From Toxorhynchites rutilus septentrionalis (taxonomy: Eukaryota; Arthropoda; Insecta; Diptera; Culicidae), in NCBI RefSeq assembly GCF_029784135.1, contig NC_073745.1, positions 76,503,569-76,567,568 of the forward strand: a stretch of 64,000 bases of DNA, read 5' to 3'. Below the pieces are notes generated by a model that saw only the letters and a program-made list of their open reading frames with translations, ran no database searches and was not told the DNA's origin. The position numbers and the translations under genes are program-made. Positions 1 through 11,999 of the stretch are shown here, piece after piece; the stretch's first letter is position 1, and each line of letters starts with the position of its first letter.

Positions 1-162
1 CCCCAACTATCAATAAACTCAGAACAATTGCCAAATTCATATACTCATCAGATCCTGGCAAACAAATTATGAAAAAATCAATTTGTGTTTTATTATTATT
101 TTGGATATTATTTTAGAAAGCATTTAACTATATTTCGTAAACTCTTTTTTGAAAGGTTTAAT

Positions 163-178
163 GGCCCTGATAAGCGCC
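163..178 (-). other. Relic histone 3' stem-loop (copy A)
   Basis: On the minus strand the bases read GGCGCTTATCAGGGCC, close to the metazoan replication-dependent histone 3' stem-loop (GGYYCTTTTCAGRRCC). It lies downstream of the H2A pseudogene in the correct orientation. The loop has an A in place of one T and the stem has one mismatch, so it is probably not functional. Confidence 0.6.
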
Positions 179-224
179 GTGTTTTATGGAATGGTTCCAA
201 TTTAGAAAATTTTGTACTCGTGGT

Positions 225-647
225 TTTGAAAAAAAAAACATTTCGAACACCCTCGATGCCGCCTTGTTTTGGATTTGCCACCAAAGCAGATTGTAAAAAG
301 AACAAACTTTTTTCTTCTGCTACCAGCTGCCGTTTTGCGATTGCGTTTGCCACTCGCCACTCGTTACAACTGCCTGTTGTCTTGATGTCCACCGAACCGA
401 ATGTGTTCTGTTCCGAATGCGGGTTTTCTTATCGTCGCGAGCAGCTTTGCCAGCTAACTCGTTCACTTCGGCGGCCGAAACTATATAACGCCGGCTAGGT
501 GGACTGGTGCACTGGTACTAACGCGCTCGTCCTAGCTACCCTTGCGGAGCAATTGGCGGATACACCTACGGGGAACGGCAAACCAACACGGTTCGAGCGG
601 GATTTTGCCTTTCCCTTCACTTTTCCTCCTTTGCCATGTCCAGACAT
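225..647 (-). pseudogene. Degenerate histone H2A gene, copy A
   Basis: Histone H2A is a core nucleosome protein. Reading the minus strand from an ATG at 647-645 gives [16 protein letters not shown], which is the H2A N-terminal tail almost unchanged. After about 25 codons a frameshift occurs. In another frame QLLRKG, then [15 protein letters not shown], can be followed, matching the H2A alpha-1 and alpha-2 region. A further frame gives [20 protein letters not shown] (plus positions about 416-475), matching the H2A alpha-2/alpha-3 segment. A weak C-terminal match (KQGGIEGV...) lies near 240-270. Stops and frameshifts show it cannot make H2A. The stem-loop at 163-178 lies where a histone 3' end would be. 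The H2A origin is firm; the C-terminal boundary is approximate. Confidence 0.8.
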
Positions 648-1380
648 GGCTGCTTGGGTTGGTTTGTTGATGTGTTGTGATGCGAACTGATGTGGTGTAC
701 GGTTTGAATGAGAATGATCGTTACGGAAGGAAGGTCTTGTATTATAGAGACTTTAAACTTTTGCAGTTCATTCGTCTCTAGCCTTAAGAAAGGCCCTTTC
801 AAAACTCTACTCTACTTTACTCCAGCGCTACCACCTCCGCCCTCTTGCCTTGAGAAAGGCACTCGATCCCTCGCCGTCCAGCTCGTCCAGCAACGATGTT
901 GTCCAGTCGGTGTCCACACAAAGAATGATCGTTACGGCAGCGGAGCAGTGATTTTTAAGCTGACTGGCTGGCTCAAGAATTACGCATGTGTGAGACTGCG
1001 ACCAATGTTTCGTTCATTTTTTTTCTTTTTCCGTTCCAATCGTGCTTCATTCTATTTCGCTGCTGCTCTGGTTGACCGTTTTGGTGGGTACGATTTGAGG
1101 AGCACAAAATGGACCAATCAAAAATGGGCACATAGTGCATTCTGACAATGCTTGATATTTCACAATTATTCAATTAGTTATCTCAAGAAAAATGAAATGT
1201 TATTCGTTATGATAGATGCGTAGATATAGTTCCTATCAATTGATGCAAAAACCTTTGCGATCTATTGAGAAATGCTCGAGTTATAAGCGTTCCAAATCTT
1301 GCAATTTTTCCTACATGTTCAGTGCCTAGATTTCCATTTCACCCCCCTATATCTTCCGGTTAGACGTAGTCCTACGTCAA

Positions 1381-4300
1381 AAAAATAATTTTCCTTCGTC
1401 GCCGCAACAAATGTTCAATTAAAAAGACATCAAGAGCGACCCAACGGAATTACTTTTCCTTCCTTTCGTCGTAAAATAAATCCCTTAAAAACTTCTTCGA
1501 CTAGAAACCACAAAACGATTTGCCCTTTCGTATGGAGGAAAACTTTGCCCACACGACTTTCATAATAGACGATACAATTCAACCATTGGGAATATTTTTT
1601 CTCGAGTTCCCGATATTGATTTCTGATCACCATCATCCAGTGGTTCCTCAGGGCCATCAATTTCTGTGATGGTCGTTAGTGAAAGATAACTGTTTTTGCA
1701 CAGAACAAAAAAAAATCACATCGATCCACTCTGAGAGGTTAAATCACATTGCACTGTCAATTTTATAACGAGATTCGCCTTACTAACTTTTAACTTCACT
1801 CTTGCAGGAGGAAAGTTTTTCTTCTCGGTTTACATTATAAAAACGATTTATTGGGTTTGCCTTCCTCCATCAGCCATCGAATCGTTTCACATATTTGCAA
1901 CAAGACCAAAAAAAAAACAATACATCCCATCAGTAAACTCTGCCAATTTCTTTTTGATTTACGACGTCATAAAAATATATGCCACATCGCCAGCCAGCAT
2001 TGGAACAGTTTTATAACGTCGTTTATATTTTACGATTGTTACTTTTTTCCGGTCCAAACTCTCGGAAACTGATTTCACGGCTTGTGGTTTGCATATCAAA
2101 CGGTTTAGTTGTGCGAAACGCTGACGACTTCCAGGGTCACAGGGATCTACAACTAAATATCAATCAACATGAAGAGATTATTACTGATGTCTGTTTATGG
2201 TAGATCAAGCTCCTTCCCCCCCCCCCCTGTCATCCTTATCGCGCGTTCCGTCGCACTTGATTTATAGCTTATATTCTGTCGGGAAGAGTGAGGAAAATTT
2301 ATGAATCCACACAGCAAGGAGAGCATCACACGGTCCGGGGGAATCAAATGACAACGTTTATCGTGGAATTTCTGTTTTGTTTCGTGCAATGGCTGGCTGC
2401 TACCTCCTCCTACGGAAGCTGGAAGCTGGAACCAGAGAGCCACCGAAGATGGATTTGTTTTGTCATCCGCAAGCTAACTCCTTGTACGCGGTGATTAATT
2501 AAGTCACTTGTGTTGAGCGAAATGTGTTTTCCTTTTCCTAATGGGGATATGTGGATACAATAGGGTTGATTTGGGGTAATTTTGTGAAGAAGAAACTTTC
2601 CCGCAATGGCTGCTCTGAATCGTGTATTTAGCGATGATTGATGAACCATTGACAGAATTCATTGCAAACCAATGTTATCGTGTTGCCATTGGGCGTGTCC
2701 TTCTTCGAGACAAGCCGGGTGGAGTGGGATGCGCCAATATCCGTGAATTATGGTCCCACTTGAGAGGATAGGCAAAACTTTTTTCCAAGTTCGGTCCTCG
2801 CACTCGCAGCGTGCTCTTGAAGGCTAGGGCATTATTAATGGTGTGGAATTTACGACAGTTTGAGGGGTTCGCGTCTCGAGCTGAGAAGTTTTTCCTCCAT
2901 AACTTGACACCTTCAGCAGTGCTTATGTTACTATCGGTACCTTTGTCAGGGGCAGACGTTATTTTGTTTCGATTGCCACTAAAGCGTTTACCAAGTATTT
3001 GATGGCAATCAAACAATAATTCCGAGCAAGTAAAACATGCATGTAAATAGCGTCTGTCAATAACAGAGTCAGAAATTCATTCGAACGCTCTGATTGCGGG
3101 ATTAGCACAGTCAGCGACTGCTTATGACCGGTAGAAGAAGTTTGACTTCACCTCGGCTGCAAAACATCGCCTGAAAAGGGGAAACTTTTCTCCAGAAAAA
3201 TAAACTTTGGCACGTGAGTTCATCCGTAGTGTGTTTGTGTATACTGGTGTCAAGGATGAAGAAAGGAACTGGACTCCATTGGACACTTTTGGGGGTTAAT
3301 AGAATAGTTTAATTGAAACTCAAATAAAGAGGGAGTGAAAGTTGGTAATAGTTTGCAATGCACAAACATTGCAGCTGTTGTTGACACAAAAAACTTCGTT
3401 CACTTAAGCATATCTTCGAATTATCATTAACTCTTCGGTTCCCGAATCCACAGCAAACTCGTTAAGCGGCTGATTTCAAATGTGTCAGCTAAAATAATAT
3501 TTCCTTAGCTGTTGCAGTAATATTTATCAACTCTGTCGAACGATGATAAAATAAGACGTGACAAATTGACTAATCATCCAAATTTATTTAGTATTCTTCG
3601 CTGAAGAAACTGAACGTAAATTCTGACTAAGACCTCAAAAAGTGTAATGATGGCTTGAAGCTCCTCAAATCTCCATTCTCCCCACTCAAAGTCCAGAAGT
3701 AACTCTGAGCATATTGGTTTACTGGGTTTCCCTGAATTTTGGCTCATTTTTTTCAAAAAATCAAAATCAAGCGCTGCTAAAGGAAGGTTAGGCTTAGATT
3801 TTTGGAAAGACTTAAGCAGTAATACAGCTCAACCTCGCGTAATCAAACCAAATACTTTCATGAGAGAAATATAGTTCACGAGCTAACTATTTAGGACTGA
3901 CTGAATTCTAAGTTGAAGAAACGATTTGTAGGCATCACATTAATAGGGCTGGATTATGAATTTTCAAAAAAAGCAACTACTTACACTGAAGTTTTCATTT
4001 TGTTTTTCAAAACTGATTTCACATGATAGGAACACCGATCGAGTTTATGTCCTGTTTTATATACAAAGGATCTTGAAGATTGAAAAATGAAAAAAATGGC
4101 TATAAGTCATCCACAAACCATAAAATGGGCATATGTGAGAGTAAGAAGATTCTTTAACAACTACTTTTTTTTTTCAAATTCAAACTAGAGGGATTTGTAT
4201 GAACGACTTCATGTTCACTACCTTTCGTTTTCAGTACTTACTCTATTACTCTAATACATTTTACAAATAACAGTTTCGCAAAAAATTAAATTCAGTTTTT

Positions 4301-4662
4301 GAAAAATATATATTTTTTACCGTGGGATTTTTTTTCATTATTTTTATTAAAATTCAGATATTTTATCAAGAGTCATATTGAAGCTTATAGAGGATATTTT
4401 TGCAAAAGTTTTTTTGAATTGTATCAATTTATTAAAAAGACCAAAAAAGGTAAAAAGTTTTACACGTTGAAATAAACAAAGCATGACACTGGTAATTGGC
4501 TGACACCGTATCTTTACATTGCAATGAAATGCATATCGAAGTTCGAGAAGAAACTAAACGGCCTTTAAATGCATCAAATATGATCTTTTTCATAAACCGT
4601 ACAAAAAAGTAGCAAAAAAACTCACAACAAAATGGGGTTATATCTATGATATAACCGCAAGG
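1381..4662. other. Non-coding sequence, no supported gene
   Basis: Open frames here are all short, lack recognisable domains and have no splice context. A run of C occurs near 2217-2226 and the sequence is increasingly AT-rich toward 4.6 kb. I see no terminal repeats or protein homology. Confidence 0.5.
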
Positions 4663-5715
4663 TTGACGTGGGATTACCTTAGCTTAGTAATCATTTGTAT
4701 GTATTGATTGAATTTTTGATTGAATGAAACAATTTCCGAACTCAATTGAATTCAATATATTTACGTTGTGAGTAAAAAGTTTGAACAAATGCCATGTCTC
4801 TAGTGTCTGCACGATCTTACCAGGTACCTAAGTTTAGGAGCCCGTGTTAGGGAAACGCATTCGAGTCTGCACAAAGGCAAGCGAGTATAAAAGTACTCGC
4901 AGTTTGCATGTATTTGCAATGCCGATTTCCCCAGACACCTTGGTTTAGAAGTCTTTATAGGTAATCAGATTTCAGTCGGAACAAAAATACTCCCGACCTG
5001 CATGAATTTGCAATCCCAATTTCCCTAGACACCTTGATTCTGAAGCCTGTGTTGGGGAAACATATTTTAGTCGGAACAAATTGCCCTCGACTTGCATGTA
5101 TTATCAATGCCAATTTTTCCTTGCTCCATTGATTTGAAGTCTGTGGTAGGGAAACACATTTCAGTCGGAACAAAAATGCCCCCGAATTGCATGTATTTGC
5201 AATGCCAACTTCCCCACGCTCCTTGGTTTTAAAGTCTATGTTAGAGAAACGCATTTCGGTTTGAACAAAAGCTGCCCCTACTTTCATGTATTTGCAATGT
5301 CGGTTTCGCCAAAGCTGCTTGGTTTAGAAGTCTGTGTTAGGGAACATATTTCGGAGAGAACAAAAGTCCCCCTACTTTCATGTATTTTCAATTTCGATTT
5401 CCCCAACGCTGCTTGGTTTTGAAGTCTGTGTTGGGGAAACCGTAAATCGGGCCAATCAAAACGAGGCAGTTAGGGCGTTTAGATAACGCTTAACATTTTA
5501 CAGTTATTCAATTATTTATCTAATGAAAAATGACATTTTATGAATTGCGATAGATGCGTAGAAATATTCCCTATCAATTGATGCAAACATCTTTCCGATC
5601 CAGTAGAAAATGTTCGAGTTAAAAGCATTCAAAAGCTTGCATCATTTTCTGCATGTTCAGTGTTTATGTTTTCATTTTACCCCCCATATATTCCGGTTAG
5701 ACGTATCCCACGTCA
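4663..5715. mobile_element. TIR element with internal tandem repeats (copy C)
   Basis: The element begins TTGACGTGGGATTACC and ends with TCCCACGTCAA, giving short terminal inverted repeats. Its right 290 bases (about 5430-5715) align with the right end of the H2A-bearing copies (CCAATCAAAA, then TTATTCAATTATTTATCT, then the CCGGTTAGACGTA end). Its body has no H2A. Instead there are diverged tandem units between about 4860 and 5440. Each contains the same order of phrases: a GTGTTRGGGAAAC block, a CAGTCGGAACAAA block, then TGCATGTATTTGCAATGCC. A sister copy lies at 53029-54008. No protein is encoded. Confidence 0.6.
4860..5440. repeat. Diverged tandem repeat, units about 90-100 bp
   Basis: Five to six imperfect units are visible. 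Each includes GTTRGGGAAACAYATTT, a TTTCAGTCGGAACAAAA segment and a TTGCATGTATTTGCAATGCC-like segment. The same array occurs in the sister element at about 53280-53720. Confidence 0.6.
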
Positions 5716-6924
5716 AAAAATTTGCCTGTATGATGTAAGTTGTTTTAACATCTGTGAACTATTTGCTAGAAATAAAATTCTAAATACACCGTTTTAAATT
5801 CTAACTCAAAAATTGAATTTAATATCAAAAATGTTTATAGCTTTAACATGTAAATTTTTACAATAAAATTAAATTTTTGAGTAAGATTTATTGAAGGTGT
5901 TTTCGAAATATTATTTTTCCTAAATAATTCATTGATTTTTGACAACTTTTTTATACATCGTATTTAACAGTAGAACCACCGACAATTATTATATATAGTA
6001 CACCGGGGCCAGTTGAAACTGTTTTTTCGGAGTTCAACTTGAAAGTTATCTTAATTTTTTTTTAATTTGTTGGTTTATCATTTTGGATATTTTTTTTCGA
6101 ATATGTCGAAATTTCATAAAAAACTCTTTAGTAAAAAGTTCCGGGACCCTGAAAAGGTTTAATGGCTTGCGTGGTTTTGAAGAATCATTTCGAGAAGCAA
6201 CGACTCTTTCTTGCCTTTGCAAGAACAATACACTAATCGGTCATATGTCGCAATTTGTTTCTTTATATCAATGCACGCATCGCACTGAGTATTTAACGAG
6301 AAGGATTTTCCATGCATCGCCATTCAACAAGCACCACGCGTCTAACAGATGCACACAGTTGAAGCGATAAAAATGAAACATCGCGAGAATGACCGTTTAT
6401 GAAAAATCGTTTCTCGACTCTCGGTCAAAACCGTCAACAAAGCTACAAAGCTAGGAGCTTGTTGCATCAAAACAGAGCCGATGCGCTCGAGAGCAAATAC
6501 GAATGGCAACTAAAAGTATCGAAGATGTGCTATTCACATGTACAGGAAATGAACAAGTTCTAAGTTTCGCGCAACGGAAACAAGCAACACACAAACCCAA
6601 CTCTCCCATGGCTCGGACGGTTGTGTTAATTGCAATGCCAGATGCACTTCAAGTGAAATATTCGCTAGCGTTCAAAGCTCGAGGGAAAACATAAAACACA
6701 AAACGAGCAGAATAAGCGACCTTTGTTGTTTCGAGCAGCTCTACAAAAAATTTAACGAAAAATTAAGAGTTTTCAAATAATATGCTATAATATACACCAT
6801 TAGACGGCAAATTTATCCAACAATTTGTTCACCAGAGACAAGGTTTAACCGGTCTATGTTTGAGCGTGTTGTCCGGAGTTGAACTGACGGAAAAATATAA
6901 AATTTAGCAATAATGTAGTCCTTT
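5716..6924. other. Repeat fragments: MITE end and weak copy of the H2A-element left part
   Basis: At 5998-6060 there is a single end related to the MITE at 58955-59825 (GTACACCGGGGCCAGTTGAAAC, followed by a shared CAACTTGAAAGTTATC stretch). At about 6080-6240 the order of motifs resembles copy A at 95-260, including a CCTGAAAAGG remnant where the histone stem-loop would be. The rest, to 6924, shows similarity of motif order with part of 40300-40500 but no coding potential. These are inferred fragments. Confidence 0.35.
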
Positions 6925-7593
6925 TACCGTTCTAAATCATATTTCGGACGCTTAAGGCATATGATGCAGAAAACAGATCTCAACTTTATGCACAGGTATT
7001 ATTTGATTGACATTTTTAATAAATTAGTTCAATATGCTTTTAAGTTTTCTACTTTGGTACCTATTTGATTGAAAACATAGAAAAATCATCGAACAACATG
7101 CTTTTCAAATCAAGCGAATAAGTATCAAACTTCGGACACCATTTATAAAAAAAATCAAATTTCGGACAGATTGAATTCAAATTTTATTTTGTAATTTTTC
7201 GAACGAAAATTACATTACACTTGATTATATTTTATAGTCAACTGCGAAACACTTACCAAGCAATCACAGTAACCTGATAACGATGATGAGAACTGATGAA
7301 ACACGAAAGAAATTTAAATATTGATGATGGGGTAAATTCTATGTGCTCACGCTAAACAAACGTCAAACACAAACGATAATGAGTGGATTTTGGATTTTGG
7401 ATGGATTTTTTCCAACTATGTAATAATTCAAATGTAATTCTCAAATGAAGTGATAGTGAAACCAAGGGATTACTCTAAAGAAGCAATTGTGATATTAGTT
7501 TTATAGTTATATCATCAGTGCATCAAGCATTTCAAGATATTAGAACAAAGTGTCCGAAATATGGTGTTGTCCGAAATATGATTCAGAATGGTA
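6925..7593. mobile_element. MITE with 29-bp TIRs (TACCGTTCTRAATCAYATTTCGGAC type), copy 1
   Basis: The left end reads TACCGTTCTAAATCATATTT and the right end is its inverted counterpart (AAATATGATTCAGAATGGTA). A second copy with the same ends and interior lies at 36223-36861. The interior is AT-rich and has no ORF. TA at the termini suggests a Tc1/mariner-type TA target, which is an inference. Confidence 0.65.
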
Positions 7594-7814
7594 CTTTTTT
7601 TTAAATTTCAAACATACACTGAGCACTCAGCTTGTTGAATCCAATGGCTATCGCCTCCGAAACGGTTTTAATTTAAAAAAAAATTAGGATCTTCTATTTT
7701 TCAATGTTTCAAGTATACCATACATTATTCTAAGGCCATTTTTCTCATTTTTCTCGATTTTTTCCTCGGACACTGCCTAGCATTCTTGGCGCCAGATGTT
7801 TTTTCACTTGTTTA

Positions 7815-9885
7815 GTACCTTGAATTCCGTCTCGTCCCTTGCAGCTCCACCCTTCTTCATCCCTCTTCATCCACCCACCGAGTTCGACCTGCATGGTCCT
7901 TGCTTAAGCGTTTGAAGAAACGGAAAAGGGCAGCTCTTCGGGAACATGCCAAACTTCATACCGAATCCACGAAAACGCGTTATTCCAAGGCTAATTCGGT
8001 CTACAGAAGATTGAACGATCAACTACATCAAGCGCACCTAAGACAGCTCCAACGTTGTCTGAAATCCAACCCTAAGAGGTTCTGGCAACACGTGAATAGT
8101 CAAAGGAAGGAAACAGGGCTCCCCTCAACCATGACTAACGGTGTAGTGAACGCTGCAACCATTCCAGATATTGCAGAATTATTTCGTAAACAGTTCAGCA
8201 GCGTTTTTAGTAACGAACGAACAAGCAGCCAGGACGTAGCAGCTGCATCTCGCAACGTTCCTTTCTCATCCTTCTCAAGTGGACCGTTTGCTATTACGAG
8301 AGAAATGGTTATCTCAGCCGGGAGTCAACTGAAAAGTTCGAGGGGTTCCGGTCCTGATGGTATTCCGTCCTTGGTCCTGAAACGCTGCTTGATTGCTCTA
8401 GCAACACCTCTAGCCAATACTTTCAATCTCTCCCTGAGGTCGGGTAACTTCCCATCCTGCTGGAAGGAATCTTACGTTTTTCCGATTCACAAAAAGGGTT
8501 GCAAAAAGACTGTATCGAACTATCGTGGAATAGCCGCTTGAAGTACTACGTCGAAACTTCTCGAGCTAATTATTCTCGAAGAATTGGTTTAAAACTTCGC
8601 TCACTGCATTTCGATGGACCAGCATGGTTTCATGTCCAAGCGCTCAACGACTACCAATTTAGTACAGTTCACTTCCTACATCATCCGTGAAATTGAGCAA
8701 GTCCATCAAGTAGATGCTATATATACAGACCTCTCTGCAGCATTCGATAAAATGAATCACATTGCTTTGGCTAAGTATGACAGGTTAGGTGTTCAGAACG
8801 ACCTGCTTGCTTGGCTTTCTTCTCATTTGACTGGTCGAAGCATGTCTGTCAAAATTGCGGACTATGTTGCTCCTTCCTGACATCTAGCGTTCCTCAAGGC
8901 AGCCATCTGGGGCCATTCCTGTTTCTGCTGTATATGAATGACGTCAACTATATTCTGAAATGCCGCAAATCGTCGTACGCCGACGACCTCAAGTTGTATC
9001 TCGTGATACGGAAACCAAGCGATGCTGTTTTTCTACAGCTGCAATTAGAAGCTTTCGCCGAGTGGTGCCAACTAAACCGCATGTCACTCAATGCATCGAA
9101 ATGCTCTATCATTTCATTCGGTAGACAACGTGCATTGATTCAACACAACTATGTTCTATCGGGGATAAGCTTGAAACGGGAATCGACGGTCAAGGATCTT
9201 GGATTACTACTTGATTCCAAGCTTACATTCAAGGACCATGTCGCCTACGTGGTGACGAAAGCTTCATCTCAACTCGGGTTCATGTTCCGCTTCGCCAAAG
9301 AATTCAAGGATATATATTGCCTTAAGGCTTTGTACTGTTCTTTGGTTCGACCAGTACTGGAATATTCGGCTGTAGTGTGGTGCCCATACTACCAAAACGA
9401 GGTGAACCGCATCGAAGCAATCCAACGAAAGTTTATCCGTTTCGCTCTGAGGCATCTTCCTTGGAATGACGTCCACAACTTGCCAAGCTACAAAAGTCGT
9501 TGCATGTTAATACACTTGGAATCACTTGAGGCGAGACGTAACATCACGATGGCATGCTTCATTGGTGACCTGCTTCAAGGTAACATCGACTGTACTTCGC
9601 TGTTAAGCTGTCTTAACATAAACATCCGCCGCCGTAATTTACGCTCTCATTGTTTTCTTATGCGTCCATCCCTCGCGAACAAATTATTGATTTAACGAGC
9701 CCATGCGAAGGATGTGCCGTGTCTTCAACAGATACTACGATGTGTTTGACTTTAATGTTTCACGTTGTAGAAATAAGAATTGTTCCCGCAGAGTTTTTAA
9801 TTAATATGTGTAGTGTCGCAATTTTCATGTCGTTGGGATAACTATTGTATCTGTTGGCAAATGAATAAATATTCGAAATATCAGT
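7815..9885 (+). mobile_element. 5'-truncated non-LTR retrotransposon (LINE 1), Jockey/CR1-like
   Basis: The element keeps the reverse transcriptase half of ORF2 in pieces and has lost the endonuclease half. Coding similarity begins near 7815. The C-terminal coding tail can be followed after a frameshift to about 9804 (a CRVFNRYYDVFDFN segment). An AATAAATATTCG stretch near 9863 may be the 3' end. No clear target-site duplication was found. The clade is a judgement from motif style (SNYRGIA, QHGF, TDLSAAFDK, PQGS, YADD), without an RNase H domain. Confidence 0.75.
7900..9804 (+). pseudogene. Reverse transcriptase of LINE 1, frameshifted
   Basis: Three frames carry one RT. Frame one (7900-8541) has a basic linker followed by SSRGSGPDGIPSLV and FPIHKKG...VSNYRGIAA, then a stop. 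Frame two (8614-8880) has DQHGFMSKRSTTTN and TDLSAAFDKMNH. Frame three (8811-9695) has SVPQGSHLGPFLFLLYMNDV, the catalytic SSYADDLKLY, and the thumb region with LLDSKLTFKDHV and RPVLEYSAVVW. At least three frameshifts (near 8540, 8870 and 9680) make it inactive. It would have copied its own RNA at the chromosomal target. The YADD aspartates are intact, so decay was by frameshift, not by loss of the active site. Confidence 0.85.
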
Positions 9886-10142
9886 TAGCCCTTCGCAATC
9901 GTCCATCATTTCCCATACGGTCCCAGTTCCCGGGTATTGTCCAGATTCCATCCTCTGAGACGTGACGCTATTGTCATTGCACCACTCTTTAGTCGAATTT
10001 GAATTGTGAAATCCTGCCAAGTCGGGTCAGAATAGGTAATCGACCTCGTGCTACTCCACAAAAAGGCAGTAACATCTTCTGAAGTCATTTCTCTTGATTC
10101 TCTTTGCCAAACGAGAAACTTTTTCGGGATCTTCTACCTTTT
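9886..10142. other. Spacer between two non-LTR elements
   Basis: No coding similarity or terminal repeat is seen. The poly(T) at about 10142-10155 marks the 3' tail of the next element on the minus strand. Confidence 0.4.
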
Positions 10143-10521
10143 ATTTTTTTTTTTGTAGTTTATCGGGCCATTCTGCCGATAAAACGAGAAATAATTTTTT
10201 TGTATGTTTCATCATCCAGAACAATGCAATCTTACGAGGGTCGTTTGAAAATTCCGCTCAAAGTCAGAGAGAATGCTATATTGGCTTAACTCGTTTCACA
10301 TCCCCTCTATTCACCAGTCTTGGTTCCTTCGGATTACTGTTTGTTCTCCGGGATTTCATGTTACAAACTTAACTTAATATCCACTAAATACTAAAAATTA
10401 GAAGGCGGAAAGAGGAAAAACTTAAATCTAACGATTTACACAAAATTAACAAAAAAAATATTTACAAACTATAAGCGAATCTCGGCCTTTTTGAAAAAGG
10501 AATTGATGATCTTCATTGACT

Positions 10522-11983
10522 CTATATCTTTGAGTCGCAGTATATCTCTAAGAGGCATTTTTCCTCTGTGCGTGCTCTAAAGTAACCGCATAAGTTCGGT
10601 TGTTGTTCGAATAAATCACAATCCCAAATTACGTGATCAATGTCCTCGTAGCCTTTGCCGCAAGGACACATGTTGCTTTCCGTGAGATTTATCCTATAAA
10701 TATGAGAGTTTAGACAATAGTGATTTACTGTGATACGAGTCATATTGCGTATAAATGTTCTGCCCACATTCAGGGAGAGAAAACAAGGATTTCTGTTAAC
10801 TCTAGGCAGTATGCTAAAACAATGTCGGCCTAATGTGTCTTCATCCCACATTTGTTGCCATTGTGCGATTCTATTCTATTCTAGCTATTTCCGGAAAGAA
10901 CTCAGGTGATTCTATTTCTCTCTCAAACATATCCCCTTTATTTGCTTCTTTTTTTGACTAAACTATCCGCGATCTCATTCCCTGTGATATGTGAATGAGA
11001 CGGAACCACAGAAATTTTCAAATTGTATCCTTTGTTCATTAACTCATATACAAGTACTCTTATTTTTAGAACTATGTGATTTGTCTTACTATCAACTTTG
11101 ATATTGCGCAAAGCTGAGAGAGAACTGAGACTATCCGAACATATCAAGTATTTTGTGGAGGGGGGGGTTACTTTTGAAGCTGTAAACACGCAACATATAT
11201 TGCCATCATTTCCGCGACATAAACTGAACAAGGCTGCTTCAACTGGTAACAACTTTCATCACGTAAGCTATACACTCCAAACCCCAATTGGACATCAATC
11301 AGAGAACCATCTGAATAAATAATATTTTGACGTGAGTATTCAGAGAATTTCTCACCGCACAGTGCTGGCAAAATCCTTGAAGTCATAAAACCAGGATTTT
11401 TTTCCATCTCTAAATGTAGGGACAAATCAATGTTCAAGACTAACATTCGTGTGCAGTCATCTAACTCAAAGTATCTAGGGAATGTGGTTTTACTGGTAGA
11501 TAGACTGAAGCAATTTCGATAGAATGTTAAAAACTTTGATCCTGGATTAACATCAAACAAACTATCCAGTTTGTGTATTACATTTGTATCATTTACATGA
11601 GATGTGACCAGGAACCTACAGCTCAGCTCATTAAATCTCACATACAGTGGCAAAACCCCTGATGCCACTTCCAGTGACATATTGCGAGTTGATCCCATGC
11701 TTCTAAGACAAATTCTTATGCATCGGTACTGAATCCTTTCCAGCTGTAGCATATGGGTTTTCGCAGTTGACATGAAAACAAAACTACCATATTCAATGAT
11801 AGAAAGGATGGTAGTCTTATAGAGTGTCAGCATTGCACTGGGATGTGCTCCCCACCTAGTACCCACAATTGAAGTTAAAAAGTTTATCCTGCGACTGCAA
11901 TTTCGTACTATACAGTGACTCAAATCCGTAATCGTACTCCACCATGCAGATCTCTTTTCCCTTCTTTTGAAAATCGAAAACAA
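10522..11983 (-). pseudogene. LINE 2 RT thumb, RNase H and C-terminal zinc motif
   Basis: Three minus-strand frames (11983-11168, 11252-10938, 10851-10522) form one C-terminal region. The first has the post-RT segment RRINFLTSIVGTRWGAHPSA and the start of RNase H: IIYSDGSLIDVQLGFGVYS with the first aspartate, and YVAEMMAIY with the glutamate. The second has YLICSDSLSSLSALR and VVPSHSHITGNEIADSL, giving the remaining catalytic aspartates. The third has CPCGKGYEDIDHVIWDC, a CCHC-type motif that follows RNase H in such elements. All four RNase H acidic residues are present, but frameshifts near 11200 and 10900 break the frame. Confidence 0.8.
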
Positions 11984-11999
11984 GCTTTCGGAACATTTT

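Larger units (their letters stand above)
1..1380. mobile_element. TIR element carrying an H2A relic, copy A (left end outside window)
   Basis: This stretch is repeated, with small differences, at 33530-34665. Both copies hold a broken H2A gene read on the minus strand, a stem-loop, and the same right end of roughly 280 bases finishing in CGTAGTCCTACGTCAA. The left terminus is missing because the window begins inside the element. Relative to the second copy, this one has an extra block at about 720-930. That block resembles 40885-41060 of another element with the same type of terminus. No transposase is encoded, so any mobility would have been non-autonomous. Family assignment is open; the boundaries come from comparing copies within the window. 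Confidence 0.6.

Noticed and set aside
4955..5287. Protein of 110 residues on the minus strand
   Set aside because: It is built from the tandem repeat units and repeats itself; a similar frame occurs in the sister element without conservation of a protein.
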